From DASZQL01 sp964391865 (GTDB taxonomy: Bacteria; Planctomycetota; Phycisphaerae; Phycisphaerales; UBA1924), in assembly GCA_964391865.1 (NCBI GenBank), contig CAYMNQ010000002.1:372001-436000 (forward strand): DNA of 64,000 bases, in the 5' to 3' direction. Positions 52,404-63,917 of this stretch are shown piece after piece. The position numbers were made by a program, and so were the translations under genes. Within the stretch, counting starts at the first letter, position 1, and each line of letters begins with the position of its first letter. The notes below the pieces were generated by a model. It had not been told where the DNA came from. It was given only the letters and a program-made list of their open reading frames with translations, and did not search any database.

Positions 52404-54536
52404 TCAGTTCGCGCGGAGCGGCACGTCCATGATGAACTCGAAATTCCGCCCGCCGCTGAGGCGGGACTGGGAATCGTGAAGGGTCATTCGGATGCGGATC
52501 ATGACGGGCTTGCGCCACGCGCCGCCGTACTCGGCGGAGAAGAGCGGGCCGCCGGGGATCGGCCGCGCGACGGGCACACGGAAGCCCCAGATCGCGAGGT
52601 ATTCCTGGCTGCGGTTGGGGTCGGCGTACGGATCACCGCCGGTGGCGGCGGCGTTGGGGTCGCTCGGGGCGGCGAAGGTGTTGATGAGGCTATAGGCGCT
52701 CCACTGCGGGCCGAAGCTGAAGGATGGGCCGTTGGGGATCAGCAGGCGGGCCTTTCGGTTGGTCGCGCTCACGCCGTAGGACAGCCCGCCGCGCGTGAAT
52801 CCTTCGGGCGCGATGATCTCGGGATCAGGCTGACCCGAGAACTCCGCGCGAACGGTGGACGGCAGCGGGGGCAGCAGATCGCGGTTGCGGAACTCGGTGA
52901 GGCGCGAGGCTTCCTCGCGCGTGAACTCGGCGTCGAACCAGACAATGTCGCCGTAGTAGAGTTTGATGTCGGGGCGGAAGGGCGGGCTGAAGGGGCGGTC
53001 GGGGTTCACGCCGTCGGCGTGCGTGTTGGTGGGGTCGGGCCAGACCGTGCCGTCGCTCCACGCGATCTCGAAACTGCTGCAGTGGGCGGCGATGGTGGCG
53101 TGGACATCCATCGCGTCCTGATCGCGGTACTGACGGTTGACGAAGGGCGGCTCGGACTCCGCGAGCAAGCGCGTGAAACAGCCGGCGATGGCGCTCTGCT
53201 GCAGGTAGATCGTGTCGGCGACGACCTGGTTGGCGTCGGTCTGGACCGGGTTGTAGGTGGAGTCGGGCGCTTCCGAATCGCGCGGCACGCGCAGCCACAG
53301 CGGCGAATCCGGGCGCAGCCCCACGGTCGGGCGGCCGGTGGTCGTGTCTTCATCGATGATGCCGTTCCATCGCCCGGCTTCGAAGGCGCTGGCTTCGGAC
53401 GATTCCAGAGTGCCGCCCTGACCCTCGAGCCAGCGGCGGACACCCTCGAGTGACTGCGCGCACACATCGACGCGCCCGAAACGGTTCAGGCGCGGGAACG
53501 GCGGGGTGTTGTCGGCGTCGGGGTTGCGGTCCGCGTCCTGCGCCCAGCCGGTCGCGTTGCCGGGGAAGGGCGGCGGGAAGGTGTCGTCGATCGGCTCGCG
53601 CATCGCACCGAAGCGGTCGCCCCCTTCGAGGTCGCGGATGTAGGGCGTGTAGCGGTAGCCGTTGTCGGGCGGCGGCTCGCGCGACGGGTCGGAGGGCGGG
53701 CCCGCGGCGTCGAAGCCGCCCGCGAGCAGCAGCGGCTGGCGCAGCAGCAGCCAGTTCGAGGCGAACTCATTGCGACCGGTGACGAACCCGCCGTTGAAAT
53801 CGAAACCGTCGGGGTCCCAGGGTTCGTTGCGTTCGCCGGCGCGGGCGCCGAAGTCGCCGTCGGGGATCCATCGGCGCTGGGGCGCGAGCGGGCGGTCGGG
53901 GTTGCGGAACGTGGGGTCCGTGGGGTTCTGCTCGACCTCGTTGAAATAGCCGGACTGATTGTCCGGCGCGGGGCGGAGCCCGTGCCCGTAGTAGATGCGG
54001 GCGGCGAGGGCGCGGATGGGTGTCTGCGCGCCGTTGGCGGGGACCTGCTGCGAGACGAACTCGCCGCCCGTGCCGGCGGCGGTGAGGAAGATAATCTCGT
54101 CGAGCCGGCGGGTGACGGCGCGGCTGATGGGCGTGCCGTCGGGATTGCGCGCGTAGGGCGCGATGCCGGCGCGGGTGTCGAACTCTCGGTCATCGAGGTT
54201 CAGGTAGATGGCGCGCTCGGTGTTGTCGAGCATCCCGTTGTTGTTCACGTCGCCGATCTTGCGGCTGCGGATCGCCATGAACGTCTCGTCGGCGCGGAGG
54301 TTCGAGAGCGAGGCGAAATCGGAGCGCAGCTGGCGCTCGATCGAGCGCGCGAGCTGGTCGATCTCGGACACCGAGGCGCCGGTGGTGACGAGCCGGTTGA
54401 CGCTGCTGAACACCTGCCCGATGCCGATGACGAGCAGCCCGGTGGCGCCGATCGCGACGATCAGCTCCACGAGCGTGAAGCCGCGGGCTCGGCGTCGGGC
54501 GACGAAAGACGGGTTGGTCGGGACGGTCGGGCTCAT
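52404..54536 (-). CDS. Prepilin-like protein, PilW/GspJ-type, oversized
   Basis: 710 residues. The N-terminus 'RRRARGFTLVELIVAIGATGLL' has the prepilin cleavage site G|FTLVE and a hydrophobic alpha1 helix, followed by 'IERQLRSDFASL', typical of PilW/GspJ (the second helical half with R and D). The remaining about 640 residues are a large globular part without a known domain, several times longer than GspJ (about 200). It is exported by the type IV pilin/T2SS machinery and processed by a prepilin peptidase, which is not in the window. It starts 7 nt after the stop of the preceding gene, so translational coupling is likely. Confidence 0.8.
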   Translation of the reverse strand: MSPTVPTNPSFVARRRARGFTLVELIVAIGATGLLVIGIGQVFSSVNRLVTTGASVSEIDQLARSIERQLRSDFASLSNLRADETFMAIRSRKIGDVNNNGMLDNTERAIYLNLDDREFDTRAGIAPYARNPDGTPISRAVTRRLDEIIFLTAAGTGGEFVSQQVPANGAQTPIRALAARIYYGHGLRPAPDNQSGYFNEVEQNPTDPTFRNPDRPLAPQRRWIPDGDFGARAGERNEPWDPDGFDFNGGFVTGRNEFASNWLLLRQPLLLAGGFDAAGPPSDPSREPPPDNGYRYTPYIRDLEGGDRFGAMREPIDDTFPPPFPGNATGWAQDADRNPDADNTPPFPRLNRFGRVDVCAQSLEGVRRWLEGQGGTLESSEASAFEAGRWNGIIDEDTTTGRPTVGLRPDSPLWLRVPRDSEAPDSTYNPVQTDANQVVADTIYLQQSAIAGCFTRLLAESEPPFVNRQYRDQDAMDVHATIAAHCSSFEIAWSDGTVWPDPTNTHADGVNPDRPFSPPFRPDIKLYYGDIVWFDAEFTREEASRLTEFRNRDLLPPLPSTVRAEFSGQPDPEIIAPEGFTRGGLSYGVSATNRKARLLIPNGPSFSFGPQWSAYSLINTFAAPSDPNAAATGGDPYADPNRSQEYLAIWGFRVPVARPIPGGPLFSAEYGGAWRKPVMIRIRMTLHDSQSRLSGGRNFEFIMDVPLRAN

Positions 54537-54543
54537 GGTGTGT

Positions 54544-55968
54544 TCAGTTCGCCAGTTGGTTGATCTGCACGCTGATAGGGCGGAGCTTCCAGAATCGCGG
54601 CGGTGAGACGCCGCGGTCCGTTGCGCTGCGCACGATGTCGCGTACGGCCCACGCTTCGACCATCACCGGCGCGGCGCTGCGACTGGAGAGGTACGACTGC
54701 TGCGAGCGGCGGGGCGAATCATTGAGCGCGGCGCGCCAATTGTTGTTCGACAGCCGTTCGAGGCGCAGCACGCGCACCGCGAGGTCCGCGCCGGGGTCGG
54801 TCGCGTCGGTGCCCGCGACGAGCAGTTCCTGCCCGGGCTGCAGCGCCCACGACAGGTTGTCGTCCACGGTCTCGAAGTAGTACTCCTGGCGCGTGTCGTC
54901 CCAGCCGAGCGTCAGCTCGACGAGGGCGAGCGGCGAGACATCGGCGCTCGGGGGCTCCGCGCCGTCGGTCGAGTCGGAGATGGTGTCGGTGGGCACGAAG
55001 TCGGCGTCGACGGCGGGGGGCGTCAGCGTGTACGCGAAGAGCGCGATCTGCGACGCGGTGCGTGTGCGCCGGTAGAGCATCGAGAAGGCGAACTCGGGCC
55101 GCCGCCCGTCCCGCTCGGCGGGGTCGTTGCGGAAGATGACGCGGTCGGTGAGCGAGAGCAGCGAATCGTTGCGGTAGCGATAGTCGAGCGCGCGGACCGC
55201 GGTGACGGCCCGGTTGGGGCCGAACCCGCTGAAGTCGAACCGGACAAGCTCGGCCCGGGCGGCGGGATCGCTGACGGACTCCTTGGTGTCAAGGAGGATG
55301 TAGTTGGTCTGATTGTTCGCGTCGCCGTTGAGGTAGTACGCGACGCGGTCGGGGGTCTGGGTGAGGGTGTCCATCCCGATGCTCGACGCGTTGGCGCGGG
55401 TGTAGATGAACGGCCCGCCCGCCAGCGAGGTCAGAGCGCTGGTGTCGTAGAGCTCGACTTGGAACGAGACGGTATCGGGATCGACGCGCCCATGCACGAG
55501 CGGGATGAGCGCCCCACCCGCGCCGACTGCGGCGGCGCTGTTCAGGAGGGTCGACATCGGCATCGGCACGCCGGAGAATTCGAACATCGTCGCGGGCACC
55601 GTCTCCGACGGCTCGACGAGGAAATACACCTGCTGCGCCGGCGCGGAGCTGGTCGTGAGCGTGAGGGAGCGGTCGGCGGCTTTGCTGTGCGCCATGGCCC
55701 AGACACCCTCGGGGCGCGTGGCGAGGCCCGGGCCGTCGATCGTGCCGACGAGTGTTTGGATGCGCGACATCGCGTTCTGCGTTGCCTGCAGCGCGGCGGT
55801 GGTCTGGCTGGAGAGCTGCTGCTGGCGGGCGGCGCCGGCGAAAAGGGCGAGCAGCCCGAGGATGCCGAGCCCGATGATGACGGTCGCCATCATCACTTCG
55901 ATGAGCGTGAAGCCGCGGCGGGGATGCCGTCGGCACGGGTCGCCGGAATGGAATCTGGAAGGGGTCAC
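54544..55968 (-). CDS. Prepilin-like protein, PilV/GspI-type, oversized
   Basis: 474 residues with 'PRRGFTLIEVMMATVIIGLGILGLLALFAGA' in two pieces: cleavage site G|FTLIE, hydrophobic alpha1 helix and a 'TTAALQATQNAMSRIQTLV' amphipathic continuation, matching PilV/GspI-like minor pilins. The C-terminal about 400 residues are soluble, larger than the usual about 120-180. Its start ATG overlaps the stop of the upstream gene by 4 nt (ATGA), so translation is coupled. Part of the pilus operon running from pilT to the giant GspK-like gene. Confidence 0.82.
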   Translation of the reverse strand: MTPSRFHSGDPCRRHPRRGFTLIEVMMATVIIGLGILGLLALFAGAARQQQLSSQTTAALQATQNAMSRIQTLVGTIDGPGLATRPEGVWAMAHSKAADRSLTLTTSSAPAQQVYFLVEPSETVPATMFEFSGVPMPMSTLLNSAAAVGAGGALIPLVHGRVDPDTVSFQVELYDTSALTSLAGGPFIYTRANASSIGMDTLTQTPDRVAYYLNGDANNQTNYILLDTKESVSDPAARAELVRFDFSGFGPNRAVTAVRALDYRYRNDSLLSLTDRVIFRNDPAERDGRRPEFAFSMLYRRTRTASQIALFAYTLTPPAVDADFVPTDTISDSTDGAEPPSADVSPLALVELTLGWDDTRQEYYFETVDDNLSWALQPGQELLVAGTDATDPGADLAVRVLRLERLSNNNWRAALNDSPRRSQQSYLSSRSAAPVMVEAWAVRDIVRSATDRGVSPPRFWKLRPISVQINQLAN

Positions 55969-57236
55969 AGCACGTTCCTCCTGATCACATTGCCCGTGTA
56001 GCGGTTGAAGCTGAGAATCTCGCCGTTGAGTTCCACCCAGCGCGAGACGCGGTGGAGCAGTTCGTCCCAGTTGTTGCGCTCGCGCCCGAGCGACTCACTG
56101 AGCCAGTCGGGCTTGGGCGCTTCGATGGCGCCCACCTTGTTGCTCCCGCGGATCAGCCACGGGCGGCGGACGCCCGTCTCTTCGCCCATTTTCGAGAGAT
56201 CGACCACCGCGAGCTGCGAGACGGTGCGGAGCACGACCTCGGGGTTGGGCGAGCGCGCCAACACGCTGAGGTTCACGCCCGTCGCGTTGTCGCGCGTGGT
56301 CTCGGGGTCGAAGGCGTCGGGATCGTCGTACGGGACCGGCGCGACGGAGTTGTCGTCGGCGGGGACGGGCGCGTTCGACCACTCGATGTAGAAGTTGACG
56401 CTGTCCTGCCCGCCGACGCTGATGGTGGCGCTCGCGGTGCCGTCGGGGCCGAAGAGGATGCAGAAGGAGTTGGCGTGGCGCACGGCGAGGCGCGCCTCGT
56501 TGAAGAGCGGGCCGTCTTCGACGATCTGTTGGTACGCGTCGTAGCCCACGCGGTCGCGCGGGGCGGCGGCGGAGTCGGGGTCCTCGGGCATGAACAGGCG
56601 CGGGTCGCTGCGCGGGAAGATCCACGGGATTTCCTCGACGGCGCTGAGCGCGAAGGGGCCGGTGCTGTCGCCCGAGAAGGTGGTCTCGGTGACGTCGCCC
56701 ACGTACCAGTGCGCGGTGTCGCGGTCGATGCCGCGCTCCCACTCGTCGCTCACGCCGTTGCGCGGCGAGCGGTCGGAGTCGGGGGTGGTGGGCATGCGGC
56801 GGACGGGGATCGCGGGCAGGCCGAAGACGCCCGTGCCCCTGGGCAGTTCGATGGGGACGGTGTTGGTCGCGGGGCGGAGCGGGAGGCAGTAGGTGTGCTC
56901 CGACGGGCCGGAAGCGCGATCCTGGCTCGTCAGCTTGCCCGAGTTCAATCCCTGCAGTTCGAGGATCTGGAGCGTGTACGTCTCGGTCTTGATGTCGAAG
57001 AGGAACGCGACGCCGGTGGGGCGCCCGTTCTGGATCGCGAGCGCCCGCGCGTTGCCCAGGGTGGCGGAGACGGTGTTGATCGCGCTGCTGAAGTTCGCCG
57101 AGCTGATGATCCGCCCCACGGCGGGGAGCAGCACCGCCACGCCGATGATGATGATCGCCGCGACAATGAGCATTTCGATGAGCGTGAAGCCGGGGCGCCG
57201 GCGCGGGCTCGCGGGTTGGTTGGTGGCGCGGTTCAT
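55965..57236 (-). CDS. Prepilin-like protein, GspH/FimT-type, oversized
   Basis: 423 residues from ATG 57236 with 'RRRPGFTLIEMLIVAAIIIIGVAVLLPAVGRIIS' (given as two pieces; cleavage G|FTLIE) and 'SAINTVSATLGNARALAIQNGRPTGVAF', the GspH/FimT-like 'AR..A...N...V..' segment. The rest of the soluble domain carries 'VNFYIEWSNAPVPADDN' and 'GVNLSVLARSPNPEVVLRTVSQLAVVDLSK'. Overlaps both neighbours by 4 nt. The frame is open about 90 codons upstream, but that part overlaps the next gene and lacks prepilin character. Confidence 0.82.
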   Translation of the reverse strand: MNRATNQPASPRRRPGFTLIEMLIVAAIIIIGVAVLLPAVGRIISSANFSSAINTVSATLGNARALAIQNGRPTGVAFLFDIKTETYTLQILELQGLNSGKLTSQDRASGPSEHTYCLPLRPATNTVPIELPRGTGVFGLPAIPVRRMPTTPDSDRSPRNGVSDEWERGIDRDTAHWYVGDVTETTFSGDSTGPFALSAVEEIPWIFPRSDPRLFMPEDPDSAAAPRDRVGYDAYQQIVEDGPLFNEARLAVRHANSFCILFGPDGTASATISVGGQDSVNFYIEWSNAPVPADDNSVAPVPYDDPDAFDPETTRDNATGVNLSVLARSPNPEVVLRTVSQLAVVDLSKMGEETGVRRPWLIRGSNKVGAIEAPKPDWLSESLGRERNNWDELLHRVSRWVELNGEILSFNRYTGNVIRRNVL

Positions 57237-58036
57237 CGGTCGTTCACCATGTCTTTCCTGATCGGGCCGGGCGTGTACGAATAGATGTTGTCCGCGACGA
57301 GCTGCTCCGCCTTCTGCAGATGGGTGAGCGTCTCGCCGGCGAAGGGCATCGCGGCTTCGGACCTGAACCCGTACTTCAGGTCGGCGCCGGCGCTCATGAA
57401 ATACGGGCGGCGGTTCACGCACTTGCCGAAGAGGTCCTGCGCCAGAATGTTGTTGGGGTGGACGTAGTAGACGAGCTGCTGCTCGGCGACGTTCCACGGC
57501 GCGGACCACTCGGGCTTGGCCCAGGAATCAACGACGGAGGGCGCGTCGACACCGCTGCCCAGCCCGATGCTGGTGGGATCAGACGGGTCCGGGCGTGAGC
57601 CGTCGCCCGCGGGCGTCGCGACCAGGAACTGCGACGGGATGCCGCTGATGATCGCGTCGCACTCTCCCACGCCCTTGATCTGCGCGAGGAAGACGGCGGC
57701 GTCGGGGCGCGCGGGGAACATCTCGCCGCCGGCGGCGCTGTAGGGCACCAGCATGTTGTCCGCGCCAGGAGTGCTGGCATACTGCTCGACAACGAACTTG
57801 GGCACGCCGCCAGCGGCGTTGGAGTATTCGTCCAGCGCGCGGTCGAGCGTGTTGAGCAGCTGGCTCGTCTGCGCTCTCTTCTGGTTCGAGAAGACCAGCG
57901 GCCCGACGCCCGCGACCAGCCCGAGCAGGACGGCGATGATGCCGACGACCACCAGCACTTCGACCAGCGTGAAGCCGCGGCGCCGGGACCGGGCGGGGTA
58001 CGGCGGCACTCCGTGATGTTGTGGCGCGCTGGTCAT
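57233..58036 (-). CDS. Prepilin-like protein, GspG/major-pseudopilin-type
   Basis: 267 residues with 'SRRRGFTLVEVLVVVGIIAVLLGLVAGVGPL' (pieces; cleavage G|FTLVE) and a helix continuing 'QTSQLLNTLDRALDEYSNAAGG', then a globular region including 'SWAKPEWSAPWN' and 'YFMSAGADLKYGF' (the GspG-like 'SAG.D...G' end seen in major pseudopilins with a calcium-bound loop). It overlaps the previous gene (stop of the 364-residue gene) by 4 nt. Likely a structural subunit of the pseudopilus. Confidence 0.85.
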   Translation of the reverse strand: MTSAPQHHGVPPYPARSRRRGFTLVEVLVVVGIIAVLLGLVAGVGPLVFSNQKRAQTSQLLNTLDRALDEYSNAAGGVPKFVVEQYASTPGADNMLVPYSAAGGEMFPARPDAAVFLAQIKGVGECDAIISGIPSQFLVATPAGDGSRPDPSDPTSIGLGSGVDAPSVVDSWAKPEWSAPWNVAEQQLVYYVHPNNILAQDLFGKCVNRRPYFMSAGADLKYGFRSEAAMPFAGETLTHLQKAEQLVADNIYSYTPGPIRKDMVNDR

Positions 58037-59118
58037 GGGGTGTACCTCACGTTGGTCTGAAGATCGCGCAGCAACCGCTCGAGATCGCCCGTGAACTGGC
58101 TGGGATCGAGGTCGCGATCGAGCCGAGGCTGCACGGCCGCGCAGTCCTGGAAATCACCGAAACGCGGGCGCACCGGCACAAAGTCCATATCACTGCTCGG
58201 GTCGGGGTCGCACTGCTGCGCGGGGTCAGGGCCGGCGGAGAGGAGCATGTAGGGCGCGCCGAGCACCGATTGCTCAAGCGTGAGGTCGGCTGTCCCGCCC
58301 GAAGCGAACTGGTATTCCACGCCGCGGACGGTGCGGAGTTCGATCGGCACGCGCCCGACGCTCGGCTGGGACGGGTCCGTGGCGCTGCGGGTGTACCAGC
58401 CCTTGTAATACCGGATCGGGTTGCCCCACGAGTCGAGCACTCGGAACAGCCCGGTGGACGCATCACGATCGAGGTTTTTTCCGAGCGAAGCGACATCGAG
58501 ATACGGCCCGTAGACGCGGCCTGCCTGCGACTTGGCGCGCTTGGCGGACTGCATCTGCCGGTCCATCCCGCCGCCCCAGGATCGGTCGGGGCCCGGCGCT
58601 CGGATGCCGGGGCCCGGCGCGCCGTCATCGATGTCATCGCCGTCGTTCGACATGTCGCCGTCGAAGGTGGAGCCGTCGGTATCGCCCAGCCCGACGAGAT
58701 ACGTCGCGATGGTGTAGTCGCTGTTGAATCGGAAGGGGACGGTCCGCGTGCTGGTCGCGACCAGGATGTCGTCGAAACTCGAGAAGGGCAGGCCCGGCCC
58801 GATCATGGATTCGGGCACGCGGAAGTTCCGCCGGCTCGTTGAAGTCGCCGCGATCGGGTCGAACTCCGGGTCGACCAGCAGCGGCGGGAGGTAGTTGAAG
58901 TCGGTGCGGAACGTCTCGATCGCGGACCCGACGTTCTGCATGAGCCGCGACGTCTGCGACTCGCGGGCGTAGCGGTAGGCGCGGCTCAGCCCGGTGAGCA
59001 GCAGCCCGATGAGGATCGCGATCACGCCGATCACGGTGAGCAGTTCGACGAGCGTGAACGCGCGCCGGCCCGCCGAGGGGCGAGGATCAACCGGGATGGC
59101 TCCGATCAGACTCTTCAA
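58033..59118 (-). CDS. Prepilin-like protein, GspG/GspH-type
   Basis: About 361 residues. 'RRAFTLVELLTVIGVIAILIGLLLTGL' gives a prepilin helix with A in place of G before the cleavage F (A|FTLVE), a tolerated variant. The soluble part includes 'ESQTSRLMQNVGSAIETFRTDFNYLPP' and near the end 'PYMLLSAGPD', the GspG-like 'SAGPDG' end. TTG at 59118 was chosen as the start because GGAG lies eight bases upstream. An in-frame GTG at 59127 overlaps that ribosome site. It is the first pseudopilin after pilC, 33-42 nt downstream of it. Confidence 0.78.
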   Translation of the reverse strand: MKSLIGAIPVDPRPSAGRRAFTLVELLTVIGVIAILIGLLLTGLSRAYRYARESQTSRLMQNVGSAIETFRTDFNYLPPLLVDPEFDPIAATSTSRRNFRVPESMIGPGLPFSSFDDILVATSTRTVPFRFNSDYTIATYLVGLGDTDGSTFDGDMSNDGDDIDDGAPGPGIRAPGPDRSWGGGMDRQMQSAKRAKSQAGRVYGPYLDVASLGKNLDRDASTGLFRVLDSWGNPIRYYKGWYTRSATDPSQPSVGRVPIELRTVRGVEYQFASGGTADLTLEQSVLGAPYMLLSAGPDPAQQCDPDPSSDMDFVPVRPRFGDFQDCAAVQPRLDRDLDPSQFTGDLERLLRDLQTNVRYTP

Positions 59119-59160
59119 GCACAACACTCCGTTCGGCGGCCCCGGCGGGGCGCCGATGAA

Positions 59161-60447
59161 TCACTTCTTCTGCAGTCCCTCGATCATGCTGACGAGCGGG
59201 AGGAACATCGCGACCACGATCGTGCCGATGATGCCGCCGAGGAAGACGACGAGCAGCGGCTCGATCAGCTTCACCAGGCCCTCGACCGCCGTGTCGACCT
59301 CTTCGTCGTAGTTGTCGGCGATCTTCAGCAGCATGGTGTCCATGTCGCCCGTCTCCTCGCCCACGTCGATCATGTTCACCACGATCGAGTCGCACACCTT
59401 GCTCTCGCGGAGCGGGGCGGCGAACGTCTCGCCCTCGCGGATCGAGTCGTGCACCTTGTTCAGCGCCTTGTAGAAGACGTAGTTGCCCGACGTATCGCGG
59501 GTGATGCTGATCGCTTCGAGGATCGGCACGCCGGCGGCGACGAGCGTGCCCAGCGTGCGGGTGAAGCGGGCGATGATCGTCTTGCGCACCAGGTTGCCCA
59601 GCACGGGCACATACAGCACCATGGTGTCGAAGAACGCCTTGCCGGGGCGGGTCTTGCGGATCAGCTTGATGCCCACGAACGCGAGCGGCGTACCGATCAG
59701 GATGATGGCCCAGCCGGGGATCGTTTGCGCGCCCTTGGTCGGGTAGTTGCCCACCATCCATGCGCTGACGTTGATGAGCGCCACGGTCGGGCCGGGGAGC
59801 GCGACATCGAAGTCGGCGAAGATTTCCTTGAACTTAGGGATGATGAAGACCATGATCGCCGTCACGATCACGACCGCGATGAGAACGACCGTGACCGGGT
59901 AGATCATCGCGCCCTTGACCTTCCTCTTCAGGCGCTCGGCTTTCTCCATGAACTCGGCGAGGCGCTGGAGGATGACGTCGAGCACGCCGCCGATCTCGCC
60001 TGCGTTGACCATCTTGCAGTACAAGCCGTCGAAGGCGCGGGGGTGCTTCGCCATCGCTTCGGAGAGCGAGGCGCCGCCCTGCACGTCCTCGCTCACCCCG
60101 CCGAGCACGCCCTTCAGCAGGCCCGGGCGCTGCTGCTGCTCAAGAATCTGGATCGAGCGGAGCAGCGGGAGACCCGCGTCCTGCAGCGTGGAGAGCTGGC
60201 GTGTGAACGTGGTCAGCATCTTGGGCTTGACGCGCCCGAAGGGCAGGCCGCCGCCGCTCTTCTTCTTTTTCTTGGTGGCCGTCTCGCCGGCGGCGGCGGA
60301 CTTTTTCACCTTCTGCTCGCGCACCGCGGTAGGGAACAGCTGCTGGAGCTTGATCCGCTGGATCGCCTCCTCGCTGCTGGCGGCGTCGATCGTGCCCTTC
60401 TGCCGCTTGCCCGCTTTGTCAATCGCTTCGTACTGGAAGGTCGGCAT
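59161..60447 (-). CDS. pilC: Type IV pilus / type II secretion inner-membrane platform protein PilC/GspF
   Basis: 428 residues: a short N-terminal part ('FQYEAIDKAGKRQKGTIDA') and a K-rich linker (about 46-64), then two T2SSF domains of about 120 residues. The first shows 'TFTRQLSTLQDAGLPLLRSIQIL' (about 81-102) and 'MVNAGEIGGVLDVILQRLAEF' (146-167). Membrane helices lie at about 183-204 ('VTVVLIAVVIVTAIMVFIIP'), about 240-262 and at the C-terminus ('LLVVFLGGIIGTIVVAMFLPL'). This is the platform that couples the ATPase to the pilus. It lies between pilB and the pseudopilins in the expected order. Confidence 0.95.
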   Translation of the reverse strand: MPTFQYEAIDKAGKRQKGTIDAASSEEAIQRIKLQQLFPTAVREQKVKKSAAAGETATKKKKKSGGGLPFGRVKPKMLTTFTRQLSTLQDAGLPLLRSIQILEQQQRPGLLKGVLGGVSEDVQGGASLSEAMAKHPRAFDGLYCKMVNAGEIGGVLDVILQRLAEFMEKAERLKRKVKGAMIYPVTVVLIAVVIVTAIMVFIIPKFKEIFADFDVALPGPTVALINVSAWMVGNYPTKGAQTIPGWAIILIGTPLAFVGIKLIRKTRPGKAFFDTMVLYVPVLGNLVRKTIIARFTRTLGTLVAAGVPILEAISITRDTSGNYVFYKALNKVHDSIREGETFAAPLRESKVCDSIVVNMIDVGEETGDMDTMLLKIADNYDEEVDTAVEGLVKLIEPLLVVFLGGIIGTIVVAMFLPLVSMIEGLQKK

Positions 60448-60556
60448 TCCGCACCTCGGTCGGGGGCAACACGGCCCCGTCGTGCCATCCGTTCAATCCC
60501 GTCCCCGATCCGCTCTGGCGCGCGGCCCTGGGACGATCACTGGTCCACATCCACGC

Positions 60557-62302
<1,746 letters not shown>

Positions 62303-62326
62303 CCGCGCCGCTCCAAACCACAATGA

Positions 62327-62354
62327 AGAGAGTGAGTCCGGTATGTCACTCTCT
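62327..62354. other. 9-bp hairpin in the pilT-pilB gap
   Basis: AGAGAGTGA (62327-62335) pairs with TCACTCTCT (62346-62354), 25 nt before the pilB start. On the minus strand it lies in the pilB leader; there is no T run, so RNA processing or translation control is as likely as termination. A second hairpin CAACACAA...TTGTGTTG sits near 62395-62423. Confidence 0.55.
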
Positions 62355-62509
62355 CAAAGGGTTCGGCAGTTGTATCGCGCGGGATCCCGGAAAACAACAC
62401 AAGAACACACGATTTGTGTTGCGACATCGATCATTCAAGACATCAAGGCGGATGTTTCTGGTGAATGATATGCCGGTGAGCGATGCCAACGGACCGCGTC
62501 CCCCTCGGG

Positions 62510-63631
62510 TTACTCCTTGGGCACTTCGGACTCTTCGTCCCATTCCGCTCGGCCGACTTGGCGGCCCAGCTTGTGGACGCGGTCGGTGAGGTCGCCGGGG
62601 TTCTTGGACTTGTCGATCATCTCTTCCGCCGAGATCATCCCCTTGGTGTAGAGGGACCACAGGTGCTCGTCGAGGAGCTGCATGCCGAAGCGCTTGCCGG
62701 TCTGGATGGCGGAGTCGATGCGGAAGCTCTTGTTGTCGCGGATCAGGTTGGCGATCGCGGGGGTCACGACGAGGAATTCGTACCCGGCGACCATCCCCTT
62801 GATATCCACCCGGGCCAGCAGCACTTGGCTGAGCACGCAGATGAGCGACGTGGACAACTGAACTCTGATCTGGTTTTGTTGGGTGACCGGGAAGGCGTCG
62901 ACCACGCGGTCGATAGTCTTGGCGGCACCGGTGGTGTGCAGGGTGGCGAACACAAGGTGGCCCGTCTCGGCGGCGCGGATCGCAGATTCGATGGTTTCGA
63001 GGTCTCGCATTTCGCCGACGAGGATGCAGTCGGGGTCCTGACGGAGAGCTCGCCGCAACGCCTCGGCGAAGCTGGGGGTATCGCTGCCGATCTCGCGCTG
63101 GTTGACGATCGACTTCTTGTGATAGTGGTAGTACTCGATGGGGTCTTCCATCGTGACGATGTGGCGCTCGAAGTTCGTGTTGATGTAGTCGAGCATCGTC
63201 GCGAGCGAAGTGGTCTTGCCCGAGCCGGTTGGCCCGGTCACCAGGAACAGGCCGCGCGGGCGGCGGATCAGTTCTTCGCACATCTTCGGCAGGCCGATCT
63301 GCTCGAAGGTGAGCAGCCGATTGGGAATCAATCGGCAGACGATGGCGAGATCGCCGCGCTGGCGGAAGACGGAGACGCGGAACCGAGCCTCGGTGCCGTA
63401 GGCAAAGCCGAAGTCGCAGGTGCCGACTTCCTGGAGTTCCTGCTGGGCGCGCTCGCTGGTGATCGCCTTCATGAGGGTCACCATGTCGTCGGACTCGAGG
63501 ACTTTGGTGTCGAGGTTTTTGAGCCCGCCGTGGAGCCGGAGGGTGGGCTTTCGCCCGACGGTGAGGTGAAGGTCCGACGCCTTGAGCTTGACGACGGTGT
63601 CGAGGAGTCGGTCGATCTGCATGGTGGACAT
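62510..63631 (-). CDS. pilT: Twitching motility / pilus retraction ATPase PilT
   Basis: 373 residues from ATG 63631 with AGAGGA eight bases upstream. 'ASDLHLTVGRKPTLRLHGGLK' (PAS-like N domain), Walker A GPTGSGKT at 133-140, 'QREIGSDTPSFAEALRRALRQDPD', Walker B 'ILVGEMRDLETI', the His box 'LVFATLHTTGAA', and the PilT-specific ends 'AGYEFLVVTPAIANLIRD' and 'MISAEEMIDKSKNPGDL'. It retracts type IV pili. PilB and PilT together argue for a real type IV pilus rather than only a secretion apparatus. First gene of the operon; the T4P outer-membrane secretin genes are outside the window. Confidence 0.95.
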   Translation of the reverse strand: MSTMQIDRLLDTVVKLKASDLHLTVGRKPTLRLHGGLKNLDTKVLESDDMVTLMKAITSERAQQELQEVGTCDFGFAYGTEARFRVSVFRQRGDLAIVCRLIPNRLLTFEQIGLPKMCEELIRRPRGLFLVTGPTGSGKTTSLATMLDYINTNFERHIVTMEDPIEYYHYHKKSIVNQREIGSDTPSFAEALRRALRQDPDCILVGEMRDLETIESAIRAAETGHLVFATLHTTGAAKTIDRVVDAFPVTQQNQIRVQLSTSLICVLSQVLLARVDIKGMVAGYEFLVVTPAIANLIRDNKSFRIDSAIQTGKRFGMQLLDEHLWSLYTKGMISAEEMIDKSKNPGDLTDRVHKLGRQVGRAEWDEESEVPKE

Positions 63632-63917
63632 ACGCGTGATCCTCTGAGCGAACGCAACCACCCCGGCCGGCGGGATCGCGGCGGGTCAATGGTCGAGCGT
63701 CAGATTGTACGGGGGGACGGGGTCGAGAGGTTCCTGCCGCGGCGATGGCTTCATTCTGAACCGGGATTGAGTTAAGGGCGTTTCGGCACGGGAACCGAGA
63801 TCACCGAACAGGCGTCCTACGATTCCGAGTCGGCGGCAAGGGCGAGAGCCAAGTTCGCGTCGCGGCTCGGATTGACTGTGTCAGAGCGGATTGATCGACA
63901 CTCAGGAGACGATTGAG
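63632..63917. promoter_or_regulatory. Divergent control region, pilT and secreted-protein gene
   Basis: A 286-bp gap between the minus-strand pilT and the plus-strand gene at 63918. It should hold two promoters. On the plus strand TTGACT (63872-63877 region, within 'ggattgactgtgtc') is a -35-like hexamer, but no good -10 at 16-18 bp was seen. Nothing else was recognised. Confidence 0.3.
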